Shown here: positions 46,301-58,440 of the stretch, piece after piece
Layout: each line of letters starts with the position of its first letter
Numbering within the stretch: the stretch's first letter is position 1
Assembly: GCA_010094045.1 (NCBI GenBank)
Contig: ML986588.1
Span: 1-64,000 of the forward strand
Direction of reading: 5' to 3'
Origin: Lojkania enalia
Lineage: Eukaryota; Ascomycota; Dothideomycetes; Pleosporales
Length of the DNA stretch: 64,000 nt
Program-made: the position numbers and the translations under genes
The notes under the pieces: generated by a model
Told to the model about the DNA's origin: nothing
Databases searched by the model: none
The model's input: the letters and a program-made list of their open reading frames with translations, nothing else

Positions 46301-49055
46301 CCAATTCCCCGAGCTCCCTGACTGGGAGACTCAAGTCAAGCCTTTAAACGCCGACCTTAAGGGGATGGTGGATCTCGAGAAGGTGGTTGTTGTAACCGGC
46401 TTCGCCGAGGTCGGCCCGTGGGGTAACTCTAGGACCCGTTGGGAAATGGAAGCGTACGGAGAGTTCTCACTTGAGGGATGCGTTGAGATGGCCTGGATTA
46501 TGGGCCTCATTAAAAACCACAACGGGCCTCTGAAGGGCAAGAGCTACTCAGGCTGGGTTGACGGAAAGACTGGCGAGCCTGTCGATGACAAGGATGTCAA
46601 GCCTAAGTACGAGAAGTTTATCCTGGAGCATTCAGGTATTCGCCTAATCGAGCCGGAACTATTCAATGGGTATGACCCCAACAAGAAGCAACTCCTGCAA
46701 GAAATTCAGATCGAGGAAGACCTTGATCCGTTTGAGTCCTCGAAGGAGACCGCCGAGGAATTTAAACGCCAGCACGGTGACAAAGTGGAGATTTTTGAGA
46801 TTGCAGAGTCTGGAGAATACACTGTAAGGCTGAAGAAGGGAGCCACCCTCATGATTCCCAAGGCTTTGCGATTCGATCGTCTTGTTGCCGGTCAAATCCC
46901 GACTGGCTGGGATGCCAAGAAATATGGTGTTCCTGATGACATTATCTCGCAAGTCGACCCCGTTACTCTATTCGTGCTTGTCTCCACTGCAGAGGCACTT
47001 CTCTCTAGCGGTATCACCGACCCGTACGAATTCTATAAGTATGTTCACATATCTGAGGTCGGTAATTGCGTTGGTTCTGGTATCGGCGGTACGACCGCTC
47101 TCAGGGGCATGTACAAAGACCGCTTCCTCGATAAGCCACTTCAGAAGGATATCCTTCAAGAGTCATTCATCAATACCATGAGTGCCTGGGTCAACATGTT
47201 GCTCATCTCGTCTACTGGCCCGATCAAGACTCCTGTTGGAGCCTGCGCCACCGCAGTTGAATCTATTGACATTGGTTACGACACCATTGTCGAAGGCAAG
47301 GCCCGTGTCTGCTTCGTTGGTGGTTTCGACGACTTCCAAGAGGAAGGATCCTACGAGTTCGCCAACATGAAGGCCACCAGCAACGCCGAGGATGAGTTTG
47401 CCCATGGCCGAACACCCAAGGAGATGTCTCGCCCGACCACGACCACCAGGAACGGATTCATGGAATCTCAAGGCTGCGGTATGCAGGTTATCATGGATGC
47501 CAAATTGGCTTTGGATATGGGCGTCCCGATCTATGGTATCCTTGGATTCACTGCCACCGCTACTGATAAGATTGGCCGCTCCGTCCCGGCCCCCGGGAAG
47601 GGTGTTCTGACCACTGCCCGTGAGATGCCGTCCAAGTTCCCGTCGCCTTTGCTCGACATCAAATATAGGAAGCGACAGATGGATCTCCGTCGCCGCCAAA
47701 TTAAGCAATGGCAGGAGTCCGAATTGTTGTACCTCCAAGAGGGAGTCGCTGCTTTGAAGGCTTCCGGCGAGCCTCTAGATGAGTCTGAATATCTCCAAGA
47801 ACGCGCAGCTCATATCGAGCGCGAAGCCAAGCGACAAGAAAAAGAGGCCCTCAACAGCCTCGGCAACAACTTCTGGAAGCAAGACCCACGCATTGCCCCT
47901 CTCCGTGGTGCTCTTGCCACCTGGGGACTCACAATCGATGACCTTGGTGTCGCCTCCTTCCACGGTACTTCTACCGTTGCCAATGACAAGAACGAATCGG
48001 ATGTCATCTGTCAGCAAATGCACCATCTCGGACGTTCCAAGGGCAATGCTCTCCTCGGTATCTTCCAGAAATACCTCACCGGTCACCCCAAGGGTGCCGC
48101 TGGTGCTTGGATGTTCAACGGATGTCTGCAAGTCCTTAATACTGGCCTCGTCCCCGGCAATCGCAACGCCGATAATGTTGACAAGGTCATGGAGAAGTTT
48201 GATTACATCGTCTACCCGTCCCGCACAATTCAAACCGATGGTGTCAAGGCTTTCTCGGTTACTTCCTTCGGTTTCGGTCAAAAAGGTGCCCAAGCCATTG
48301 GCATTCATCCCAAATATCTCTTCGCTACCCTCGACCATGCCCAATACGCCACGTACAAGCAGAAGGTTGAGGCCCGCCAGAAGAAGGCCTATCGTTACTT
48401 CCACGACGGCCTTATCAACAACACCATGTTCCGTGCCAAGGACAAAGCGCCATACGCGGAAGAGTCCATGGAGCAAGTCTTCCTCAATCCACAAGCTCGT
48501 GTTACCATCAACAATAAGACTACCCAGTACACCTATCCGGTGAAGTTTGAGGCACCGAAGAAGGATGCGAAGACCCTAGAGACCAAAAAAATAGTCGAGT
48601 CACTCACTCAAGCCACGGTGACTGAGAACACTAAGATCGGAGTTGATGTTGAGAATATTGCTGCAATCAACATTGACAACGACACCTTCATTGAGCGCAA
48701 TTTCACCAGAAAAGAAATTTCGTACTGTCAAAAAGCCGGCAGCCCTCAGGCTAGCTTCGCCGGCAAGTGGTCAGCCAAGGAGGCTGTTTTCAAGTCTCTT
48801 GGTGTCAAGGGCCAAGGAGCTGGTGCTGCATTGAAGGATATTGAGATATTGAATGATGAGACGGGCGCCCCAGTTGTTGAGGTAGGGTTTCATTCCTCTT
48901 TCTTTGAAATGACATGAAGAGCAGCCCACTAACGTGTTTTACAGCTTCATGGTATCGCGGAGCAAGAAGCGAAGAGGGTTAGTGTCAAGAAGATCAGTGT
49001 CAGCATTAGCCACTCGGATGAGCAGGCCATCGCTGTTGCCGTTGCATCCTTTTAG
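43360..49055 (+). CDS. FAS2: Fatty acid synthase alpha subunit
   Basis: Three exons (43360-43882, 43933-48881, 48945-49055) total 1861 codons, giving 1860 residues, the usual length. An N-terminal structural segment comes first, then an Ala/Pro-rich swinging linker (about residues 100-145). The acyl carrier domain has the phosphopantetheine-accepting Ser177 in [15 protein letters not shown]. Ketoacyl reductase is marked by [17 protein letters not shown], and ketoacyl synthase by active-site Cys1279 in [10 protein letters not shown] and later GTSTVAND and KGAAGAW. A C-terminal phosphopantetheinyl transferase shows GVDVENI and [16 protein letters not shown]. Intron 1 (43883-43932) interrupts the first codon of the GKS tripeptide, two residues before Ser177. 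Intron 2 (48882-48944) cuts the transferase domain, so the last exon adds 36 essential-looking residues ending in VAVASF. Partner of the divergent beta gene. Confidence 0.97.
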
Positions 49056-50444
49056 ATGAAACGGCATGACACATTGAAATAACCATATCCAGAGTCGTGA
49101 GAAGAACGGTTCTAAGCATGGAAGGGGAAAGAGTGGTTAGACATGCGCATTTAGAGGTTTCTTTGAGCGTTGGTCTTTTGAGGCTTCGATGTACGCCCTT
49201 GCATGACCCAAAAATTTGCGTTCCCGCCCTCTGTTTATGAACGGAGGCGTAATATCCCCTTTTGTTCTGCGCTATTGCTGTTGGATGTGGGTGTATGGGT
49301 TGCATGAATTTTTAGAGCCAATGTGACTATCGTTAGCTAGCGGAGAAAAGGGTGTACTAGTAAATAAAGAGTAATAATAAATGTTCCTAAATTGACCAAG
49401 TTTGTGCGATGGGTGAATTGTGGGCGGAATTATGTAAGGAGTAATTAGTGATGTTGGGATTCGCTGTCATTTGCTCTTGGACGGCTAGTTTGGTTGGCGT
49501 ATAATTGATAGCTGATAGATGTTGTTGAAATGTATCTACACCCTTTTTTTTTTTTTTTTTTTTGGTCGGTTGCGATAAGCTTAACAATTAGTGTCCGCGA
49601 GCTGAAGTTTTACATCTTCGATAGATAACAGAGATGGCGGATTCGGCGGCCTGGGGGCCCATTCTCGATTCGTGTAATGCGGGGTTCCGAAGCGGTGGAG
49701 GAATGTGGATTTTTGTTGAGTGGTTGGGAACCTTGGGTCAAGGGGGGAAGGGGTTTGGTTGAGGTACATAGAGGGGTGGTGTAGCGGGTTGTGATTGGGG
49801 TGGGGAACACGGCAGTGTACTTGGTATACTAGAGTAAGGTTTTCAGGATTGCACTCCGGATGTGGTACCTTGATGGATTTTTTATGGGTGGAGATGGGTG
49901 GTGGGGTTTAATGGCTTATGGTGGGTTCGGTGACGTGATGTTGCATGCGCTGGCCTCGGAGTAGAAAATGTGCTGATCTTAAACGGGTTGGATAGAGGGA
50001 TGTATGACGGTAAAACTCTGTGAAAAGAGTTCACTCGGTGACTATCGTATGCAGTAGACTACCAATAGACAGATTGAACTCAGCCATGGATAAGCCCTAT
50101 ACTGAGTGGAGAGTTGAGAAAACTGACTCCTGGACACCGATATGCAGAAGGGTGAATGGTTGATTTTTGCTAGTCTGGAAGCTAAGGGGATGGCGGCTGG
50201 AGGTGTGTAGCGAAGGATTGGGGCTAGTTGATAAGGTGAAGTTCAACCTCGATGTTTTCATTATGTTTGATCCTTTGCGGGCCAGGATAGCTTTATTAAT
50301 ACATTATGACTTGGAAGGAGAAGCGGAATGAGACGGTTCGTACAAATCGTATAAAGAAAAATGCGCATTCAGATTACGTCAAGCTCCTGGTCTATATGGT
50401 ATCAAAATGCAACACCTCTATCCCATTCGAACAATTCGTACAAT
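49056..50444. other. Convergent 3' spacer with a T20 tract
   Basis: About 1.4 kb lie between convergent stop codons. A run of 20 T residues lies at 49544-49563. Frames are short and unconvincing on both strands, and no RNA gene or repeat family was recognised. Confidence 0.45.
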
Positions 50445-51236
50445 TTACAGCCTTGGTTGACTGTCATGGAAGCTTATGTTCCCCATTGATCCTGGCCCCG
50501 GCCGCCGATTCCGTCTTCTCCTTATGAAATAGTATGCTGCGAGAAAGGCAAAGACTACAGCCGCGGCAGCTCCAACCGCAATTCCTACAATGACACCAGT
50601 CTTGAGTTTGTTCGACGCCGATGAAGCTATCAAAGAAGCCGTCGGAGATGATGTTTCCGCGATGCAGGAACTCGCTGTTGATACGCATGTAGTTGAGGCT
50701 CCCGAGAATGGAGTTGATGCAGGAGGCGTGACGGTTGCTGCGTTGATTGTACCTGTTGGTCTTGTAGTCGTAGCTGGCGAACCTAATTGGCTTAGGATCC
50801 AGTTTTGCCCTGTCGTATCACCTCCGGTTAACTTCATCGACAGATCGTCTTTGAAAACCTCCAGATACATCTCGCCACCAGTCCATCCATTGCTCAATTT
50901 TACGCTTCCGTCATCCTGGTCCTTAAGCGACCAGAATTGGCCGTTATATTCGGGTCCGTCACCGGTACTGAAGAAATGTGGAACAAGCGATTCCGAAGTC
51001 CGGAAGTTGGAGATGTCTAGCGCATAGTAGTCGCCCTTCTCAACGGTGTGTAGTCGAAAGGTGTCTGTCGTGTTTCCCTCCGTAAAGTACCATGAATGAC
51101 TATATAGTACAGTTCCATCAGAATTCGCGGTTTGTATTATTAGCGAATCATTCGCCGATGTGGAAGAGAGGACTTGAGATGAGTCGAGGACCGCATTGGT
51201 CAGGACATATCTTGCAGTCAAGTTGAGATTAACCAT
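50445..51236 (-). CDS. Single-pass membrane protein with ricin-B-lectin-like head
   Basis: A single exon encodes 263 residues. The N-terminal 155 residues resemble a beta-trefoil carbohydrate-binding unit, with repeated aromatic/Trp motifs (HSWYFTEGN, GQFWSLKDQDDGSVKLSN, GQNWILSQLG), as in fungal ricin-B-type proteins. A Thr/Ser/Pro stalk follows, then one membrane helix (GVIVGIAVGAAAAVVFAFLAAYYF) with an RRRRNRR stop-transfer and a short tail. There is no classical signal peptide, and an in-frame TGA lies about 40 bases upstream of the ATG, so no longer contiguous N-terminus exists. The membrane helix might act as a reverse signal-anchor, or an upstream coding exon was missed. The layout resembles fungal wall-sensor proteins, but the sugar-binding role is inferred from a weak motif match. 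Confidence 0.7.
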   Translation of the reverse strand: MVNLNLTARYVLTNAVLDSSQVLSSTSANDSLIIQTANSDGTVLYSHSWYFTEGNTTDTFRLHTVEKGDYYALDISNFRTSESLVPHFFSTGDGPEYNGQFWSLKDQDDGSVKLSNGWTGGEMYLEVFKDDLSMKLTGGDTTGQNWILSQLGSPATTTRPTGTINAATVTPPASTPFSGASTTCVSTASSCIAETSSPTASLIASSASNKLKTGVIVGIAVGAAAAVVFAFLAAYYFIRRRRNRRPGPGSMGNISFHDSQPRL

Positions 51237-51960
51237 CGCGATAATACAATCGATGACCGTGGAGCAGAGAAGTAACGATCAATTTCTTGATCAGTTGAAC
51301 TCAAGATTGATTTTTGAATAGGCTGGATATTCCCAGACTTCGGCGTTTGGCCGCTCGTCTGCACATATATTGCGGTAGCCGCTGTGGCAGTGCCTGCATG
51401 CTGTGGCTCTTTCAGTGCACCTGCACTATTGGTGGTGGCATTGACATCGCTACGGGCTTCAAGTGCGCTATCCCGGGTCTGTAGCCTATCATTTCCACTT
51501 TACGCGACTCATTCGGACCATTTGCTGCCTGATGGATTTGCCTGATTGCGGACTGTTGCCTGATCCGGCACTCCAAGAAAGCCTCGATGCAGCCTCGTCA
51601 CTCCTTGATTTCCATCTGCGCCGGGAGCTATTTTCGGTGAGTGAATAAGCTGATTGCGAGATCACAAGGGCATTCTATGCATTTATGTTGGATCGCTTAG
51701 CAATGAGATTTACCCTCCAAAACGGACAATCTAATGGACTTGAGCAGGATTCTGGCGAAAGCTGCAAGACAGGTCACGGCTAAGCTAGTGTAGCAATTGG
51801 GACAAGTAGTCGTGAAGTTTCTGCGAAAAATGTACGAGATGATAGGCAATACAGTTGCAAATGCTCTAGTCGACAAACCCGGGCCATGTATACAATAAAT
51901 ACAGTAGACAGTGTCGTGATGCCAGCATGTCATTCAGATCATACAAATCATTTCAATCGT
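51237..51960. other. Spacer, promoter of the lectin-like gene
   Basis: 720 bases between two minus-strand genes. Only short frames are present and no recognisable elements were seen. It should include the promoter of the gene starting at 51236 and the 3' UTR of the Hsp70-like gene. Confidence 0.4.
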
Positions 51961-54189
51961 TCAATACGGCAGGCCATCCTGCACAGCGACTTCCGCACCT
52001 TTCCACCAAATAGATGCTTTCAGCCTATTGTTCTTCAAAACCAGTGTAAGCTTCACCAAAGCCTTGTAAGTGTTCAAATTCCTCGTATGGCCTTTCTCAA
52101 ACTCAAAGTCTTTAACGTCGACATTAGAGAGGTCGATTGTGAGGGAAGCTACTTGGTAAAGTTCTTGTGGGAGTTAGCGCCTCTTCGTGTAGAATATGTT
52201 AGAATGACATACCCTCCATCGCATTTCGGAACCTAGTAGGACGGTCGTCGTCGGAATACCTGTATATAGGAAGTACTTTTCTCCTCGCCTCTGTTTGTAG
52301 GAACGTCAATAAGATGTCCTGTTCAGCCTTTCGTTCCTGGTTGTGAAGGACAAGATCACCCTTGTTTAATAGCCAGATAAGCTGGCCTTGAGCAAAAGCT
52401 AGTCCGTTCGCTTTGTCTACTACGAGGTCCTGCTGTGGGCTGTAGACGTCAGAGAAAAGCTTGCTTAGGCTAATACCATAGTGATGTCGGCACGAGCCGG
52501 CTCTTCTAAGATTTCGAGCGCTCGACTTCTCGATGCCAGAGATTACCGCTCCCTGTACTACAGCCGTCCAAGACTTATTTGGTCTTCGCAGCTTGATATC
52601 CCATAAGCTTAGTGTGTACTCGATTTGTCGCTGTAGGTAAACGGATTCTCCGAAACCTCCGACGAGGAACACGTTCTTGGGCCGGCCGCCTCTCGCTTCG
52701 ATTTGGAACATATGACCCTTGATGAGATCTACAACTTGTTCGACGCAAGCGTCAAAGAACCTCTCGACTTGAGACCTAAGATTTTGTTAGCCTTGAATAT
52801 GAGTGTAGCATGCGCTCACATACCCCTTGAGCGTAATCAACCCAAAATCAACAACACCGGGAATGTTAAGATTCTCAAGTGGTTCTGGTAAGTCTAGTGT
52901 AAATTCTTCTCCTGAATCTCCAGTAAAATTCGTCTTGATTGCGTCGAATGCACGCATGAGCTGTCTCATTGCTTTCCCCTCGGTAGTGTGGGATGCAATT
53001 TTGTTCATCACCATTGTTGGGTCGATCATCGAATAGTACTTCTCTCCTAGTAATTTTCGAAGCCAGACCTTGAACGCAGCATTAATGAATATTGATCCTG
53101 CCTTACGCCCTTTGTCTACGTCAGTATCGACCATAAAGAATCAATTTGTTGATCTCACCCGTCGGATACCCAATCTCCTGCAGTTGTAGCGTAGGTTGTA
53201 GCTGTTTGACCTTATATGATACAACATCCTATTAACCAGTCAACCGCGCCAGGAGAATATTGTTGTGGGGTATTACATACTATAGTACCACCCCCCGCAT
53301 CGCAGAGAACGAAGTATCCGTTTTCCTATATCTCATTATTAGTCCATACCTATGCAAATACTGGTGCTGCTCACTTTGAGGAAATCTTCTCCTTGTTCTT
53401 CCTTCAATGATCTTGCAGTATATATGGCAGCCGCTTCCGGTTCCGAAATGAAAAGCACCTCTCGCAGCATAGGAAAAGATTGCGGACCGAAGCCCGACTT
53501 TGTAAGTGCTCGGTATGTCGAGTTCATAGCCATATATGACCAACCCTAAAGCTTGTCAGAATAAAATACCACGGATAGAAACAGAGAAATTGGCATACCG
53601 TTGGAATGGTAACGACAATGTCGGTTGCTAGGGAGTCTCGCACGCCTCCTGCAAACTTGTCCACCTCTCTCTCTGAACTCTCGAAGACTTTCGTCAAATA
53701 ATCTGTGACTATTTCCTCTGGGCTCTTATGCGTATATCCCGGAAGTCCACGTATCCCTCTCGAAGATTTTATGTGCTGGAAATGGAGGTTCTTCATACCA
53801 TCTAGTGCCCGGATCGTGAGGTCCAATTCCTCGGAAACACTGTGAATGTCGAGCTCCAACTTGGTGTGTATCATTGTAACGGCCTCCGGGCTAACACTCG
53901 CGCCCCATTGTAGTTCTCTTTCCGGGCTTGGATCTGAGTATGAAATTACGCTAGGAATCTTATCTTCATTTTGCATTTGAGGTGCCCAATCCGTCAAAAC
54001 ATCGATATCTTTCAGTGGACATTCATTTCCTCTAGGTGTTGCAAAAGCGACGCCTTGCAAGCTTAATCAATCGTTTGTCTAATATTCTGTTGAGAAAATC
54101 CGAGGCATACCTGTGAAGGTCGTGCCAAAGTCAACTCCAATGACTAGGCGTGTCTCTTGGACAATCTTTTCGTCAGCATCCTCCTCCAT
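51961..54189 (-). CDS. Hsp70-like (HSPA12-type) actin-fold ATPase
   Basis: Eight exons (54189-54111, 54053-53599, 53545-53375, 53325-53281, 53228-53159, 53109-52824, 52775-52213, 52151-51961) total exactly 620 codons, giving 619 residues. Actin-fold motifs are all visible. Phosphate 1 is IGVDFGTTFTGVAF. Next come TIPTGWSYMAMNSTYRA and FISEPEAAAIY. Phosphate 2 is LCDAGGGTIDVVSY, split by an intron after GGGTI. The adenosine motif is VFLVGGFGES. A short beta-like C-terminus (VASLTIDLSNVDVKDFEF...) replaces the long substrate-binding domain of true Hsp70. Many filamentous ascomycetes carry large divergent families of such proteins with unknown roles. Exon 4 is only 45 bases. The exon 6 acceptor could be AAAG (used here) or an upstream TAG. 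Not a housekeeping chaperone; client and function unknown. Confidence 0.88.
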
Positions 54190-54964
54190 TATTGTGCAAC
54201 GAAGGTGTAACTCGGATCTGTTCTAAGTTCCGGCTACATTAAGAATGATGGAAAGCGGGGAAGGGGACGATGGCAGCCAGGCTCCGGCGAGGCTCAAAAC
54301 TGGGTACAGTAGTTGGCGCCCCGCTCAATCCGCACCCGGGGGGCCAAAGAAGGCTGTGAATGCGCTTCTATACTGAAATCTGGATTGGCTCCTTGAATCC
54401 ACAGCGGCAGAACTCCGTATCAATTCGAGGCAAGAATTAGCGAGTTGAAGGATTGGTGGCTGAAATGACCGGTCAACATCTGCACCTAATCACCAATTCG
54501 ACTTCATGCCTGCCATGATTTCGCCGGAAATAGATTAGAGCGCGCTGTCTGATTCGAGAAGCGATACTTTGAGCTAGCCAAGGCTCAATGTCCTTAGCGT
54601 TTTGACAAACGGTGGCGTTCGCAGGCATAGCCCGATAGATTGCAATATTTTATGGACTGATATGCCCTGTAATCGTGTTGTTCCCACATGATTTGTTCTC
54701 TTCGGTAATCAATCAGATGCTTTTTCGTGTATTGTGGCTGTCTTAGCCCCGTGTAGAAGCACAGCCTTGCGACTCAGCTCCCGCTTGGTAGCGACACTAC
54801 CCGGAGGTATCTTCTCAACCATAATTCCCTAGATATGGAGTGTGCCGACATCTTGAAGATGATCTAGGCCATAATATCTAGTAATTGCGGCTCTGACTCT
54901 CACCCCTCCCTCCTCAGGCCACAGGTTCGCAAGCTTCATCGGACATTGGGCTGGTGATAGCTCC
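54190..54964. promoter_or_regulatory. Divergent promoter between the Hsp70-like and coiled-coil genes
   Basis: 775 bases separate the two start codons and must serve both. No long frame, repeat or named regulatory element was recognised. Position and size make a shared control region plausible. Confidence 0.4.
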
Positions 54965-57416
54965 ATGTCCAAAGCTTCAATGGCCGCGCAAATCAGCGAC
55001 AATCAAGGGAAAATAACTGCTCTCGTTCCTACTCTGTCAACCCCTGGTAAAGTTACAAAGGACAATAGAAAAAAAAGAGATAAATACAGCAAATCTCATG
55101 CGGATCAGGAGGGTGCTAGCGCTAATGAAATGGAGGCCGGCCCTGGTGACAGTCCCAAGGGACGAGGGATGAAAGGTTATCTTGCTGAGAAGGCCGCCAA
55201 AGTAGCCATGAGAACCAAGCGCAAACCCGTTCATCCCCAGCAACAACAAGCCAGTTCTGCAGCTGGTACCGGTTCGGGTTTTGACGTGGTCTTGAGTCCT
55301 CAGCCGACACCTACCCTTGATCCAATAGCCCAGCATGAGATGGGGCAACCACATCGCTCTGTGTCACCGCTCCCTCAAATACCACTTCCCCAAAATCACA
55401 CATTCTTTAATGAGAATGATGATAAACTACTGCCAAATCTACCACCCGACGTGAGTATGCCGAGGTTTCATATTTATCGTTAGGGCTGGTAATTGATCAG
55501 CATATAGGAAGAGGACAAAGAGCCGAGCAAAGAAGTAGCGCTACTAAAATTGTCGCGTATATCGAGCTATATCCTGAAAGAAGCAGAAAGATATTCAGAA
55601 CTAAAGGGCACTACCGTGGAGAACCCCGTGCATGCCGTTCGCCTCGTCCTCGACAAGTACAAGGCTCTTGAAAAGCATCTGCGGGAGATCAACGAGACGT
55701 CGAAAATTTTAGCAACCACAAATGTAAAATTGCAATCGACTGAAGCAGACCTGAGCACCTTCAAAGACTTATTAAAAAATTGCGAAAGACGACTTAGTGA
55801 GGTGACACGGGAAAATGAAGATAGAAAAGCCCGAGAAGGAAATTGGTTGGCAGAAAAGAGCCAATTGGAATATCTGCGAAGTTCATTGTTGAGTACCGAA
55901 CACATGCTGACAGAATTAAGGAAAGAAAATGAAGGCCGCAAAAAGAGGGAAGAAAATTGGCTAGCAGAGAAAAGGACTTTGGACTACTACAGAAATGAAT
56001 TGACGAAAACTTCAAGGGAGAACGATGAACGCAAAATCAAAGAATCGAGGATGGAGGCTGAAAAAGCTTCAATGATGGAAGCCCACGCCGCTGAAAAGCA
56101 AGGAATATTCGGCAAACATGCCGAGGAAGTTAGAGTACTGAAAAGCCAGATCTCAGGGCTACAGTATGACAGGCAAAATCTGATCAACAGTCACGAGGCC
56201 GAGGTGAACCGAATCCGAGATGGTAACCAAGTCGAAATTAGTCGAATAGTAGCCAATCACTCCGCAGAAGTGCAACAATTGAAAAATGATATAAGAACGG
56301 AACGGTGGGAAGCTCGAGAGCAACTGAAGCAGGCTACCGAATCATTGAAAAATTCATTTGCAAACGAGAGACAAGGTTGGAACCAGAGATTAAACGATGC
56401 AAGACTCCAACACCAGAATGATTTGAGGGTTGAAGAAGAGAAACACGAGGCTGAAGCAGTGAAACAACAAAAGGAAATCGAACGATTGAAATTCGAGCTC
56501 GAGCAACAAGAGATAAGGCTCAAAAAGCAATACGAGGCTCAGTCACTGAAATTGCGAGCTGATTACGAGCGATTAAAGGGCGATTATGTCGCTCGAGAGC
56601 ACTTCAAGGGTCTAACAGATATGGAACTTTCGAGCCGTTTCCAAAAGTTGGCGTTTCAGATTGAGCAGTTCTCAAAGATCAGATGGGATCTGAGTAAAGA
56701 AACATCCTGGCCACTGCCGGATCGAATGCTACTCCAATTCCATCCCGAAAACCCCCGAAAATTGAAGCAGCAGATTGTTCAGAATTGCATGTGGGTTATT
56801 CTTTGCGACGAGATCTTCGGTTCGCCTTTTGCTATTCTGGGCGAAGAGGGCGAAAGGCTTGACGAAAATTGGACTAGAGAATTTGGATCAGGTAAGTCAT
56901 CACCTTTCTTGTATGAACAATTCCATAAGCTTAGTATGCATAGACAAGAGTTCCAGGGCGCCATCATGGCCAAGGCCAACGGCAGCGTCTGAAAAGAAGC
57001 GGTATGAATTGGCTAAGGCAATTTTTGATGTAATGGATCGAGGAGGGCAGGTATCTGAATTGGACAAACAACCGAGGGATATTTTTAATCAGTCTGTAAC
57101 AAACATCGTCGACGAGATCACCGTCGCCGTAGAAAAGGTTGCGCCCTTGGGCTTGAAGGAGCTGCAAACGCTCCGAGACCTTGTGAGCCTGGCAGGAAAG
57201 CTTTGGCTGGAAACGTGCTCTCAACGGTATCGAACACTTTTCGTTCTGCCTAATGGGAGTGAGGACATATTGACGTCCACCAAATCATATCACAGAGAAA
57301 TCAGGCTCGTACTAAGGCCTGAATTAAGGCGTTTCGGGAATTCGCAAGGACAGGAACTGACAAAGGAGGAGATTGTTAGCGGCTGGAAATGTGTTGATCA
57401 AGTGTATGAGCTCTAA
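54965..57416 (+). CDS. Long coiled-coil protein of unknown function
   Basis: Three exons (54965-55450, 55508-56891, 56935-57416) total 784 codons, giving 783 residues. The first 160 residues are disordered and basic/Pro-rich. From about residue 165 to 530 the protein is an almost unbroken coiled coil rich in Glu, Lys, Gln and Arg. It includes a repeated ENxxRKxxExNWLAEK unit at 55811, 55925 and 56018. The C-terminal 230 residues look globular and alpha-helical (FKGLTDMELSSRFQKLAFQIEQF, WVILCDEIFGSPFAILGEEGERL, DIFNQSVTNIVDEITVAVEKVAPLG). The start ATG at 54965 has weak support. An in-frame alternative acceptor 9 bases downstream of 56934 is possible for exon 3. No family was recognised. The coil suggests a scaffold or filament role, but nothing more can be said. 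Confidence 0.78.
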
Positions 57417-58023
57417 GCGTTTTCCGTAGAAAAGACTGTCTGTACAATAGATGTGAAGCTGAGTATCCTCAATTGGCGCGATCGGTTTCTTAGCCGCATG
57501 AGTGATACTAATGTGAATAGCTCCCCGACCGGCTTGCTCGGGTAGAGGTGTTGCCCTCTAAAGATAGTGCGAATGCGCAGCGACAAATCTAGCCGTCCTT
57601 GAACTGCTCGAGATGCAGCCACATGCTAGGCAACAAGAAGAAGGGCCGGGATTGAGCGCCATCGGCTATAAAGCGAACAAGGCAGACCCAGAGGTTGAGA
57701 GATTCGCTCCCGCACCCACAGCCTTGTCGAGTGGGGACTCGTTGTACTTCTCATGGTGCCATAAATTCATAGTCTTGTTCACAATTCCCAATCCAAAGTG
57801 TAACATAGCCCGCTACTGAGGCTGGTTAGTATAGACCTGGTTTTTCACAACAACCAGCCTGCAGCAGAAGAGTATATATCCGTTCGGGCCCGCCGCCCTA
57901 TTGCTCCGTCTTTCCGATAGCTCGCACGATTAGACTAGTTAATTTGTTAGTACATAAGAGTATGCGCATAAGATTGTACCGCTAACTAAATGTCTGGACA
58001 TAGCGAAGAATTGCAATCCCATC
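57417..58023. other. Intergenic spacer
   Basis: About 600 bases between two plus-strand genes, with a short frame at about 57613-57819 lacking any support. No promoter element can be named. The upstream part should be the 3' UTR of the coiled-coil gene. Confidence 0.4.
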
Positions 58024-58440
58024 ATGCGCTCAAAGCTCATAGCGAAGCTTACCAAGCCATCGAGCAAGCCTGCCCTCAAACCAGGCCCAGATACTAAGCC
58101 CGGCGACATCCCCATAAGCCGAGCCAAAGGCCAGAAAATAACACCAGAGGAAATCCGAGAACTACGGGATCTCATACGCCATCGTTACGCATTGGATGTC
58201 GAGATATGGAGTCTGCGGGACGTCAAGACCTATCAGAGAGATGTGGTCCTTGATAGGATGAGGAAGTCGGATGCGGCGCTAGGGAAGATTCGAACGACGG
58301 TGATGAGTTGGGATAGGCCCGAGTATTTTCAGTCCGAAAGGGAATATCAGAAGCTGCAGGAGATCAGGGTACGGGTGTTGGAGGGGGGAAAGAGGGAATG
58401 GGGCAGGCACCCACCGTGGGAGGAGACGGAGGCGGCATAA
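58024..58440 (+). CDS. Small basic hypothetical protein
   Basis: An intronless frame of 138 residues from the ATG at 58024 (context ATCATGCG) to TAA. The N-terminus is Lys/Pro-rich. The remainder is helical and charged, with a well-ordered-looking core (TPEEIRELRDLIRHRYALDVEIWSLRD...) ending in REWGRHPPWEE. Composition and evenly spaced hydrophobics look like a real protein rather than a chance frame. I recognise no family, signal or membrane segment. A transcript or homologue match would be needed to settle it. Confidence 0.6.
   Translation: MRSKLIAKLTKPSSKPALKPGPDTKPGDIPISRAKGQKITPEEIRELRDLIRHRYALDVEIWSLRDVKTYQRDVVLDRMRKSDAALGKIRTTVMSWDRPEYFQSEREYQKLQEIRVRVLEGGKREWGRHPPWEETEAA

Noticed and set aside
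47163..48494. Minus-strand frames of 190-240 codons opposite FAS alpha
   Set aside because: Shadow frames created by codon bias of the alpha gene. No recognisable protein features.
35632..49055. FAS pair as part of a secondary-metabolite cluster (as in aflatoxin-type pathways)
   Set aside because: Full-length intact subunits in a divergent arrangement, no PKS or NRPS nearby, and housekeeping neighbours point to primary metabolism.
49544..49563. T20 tract as a possible retroposon tail
   Set aside because: No target-site duplication or element body is visible beside it. A simple homopolymer is sufficient.
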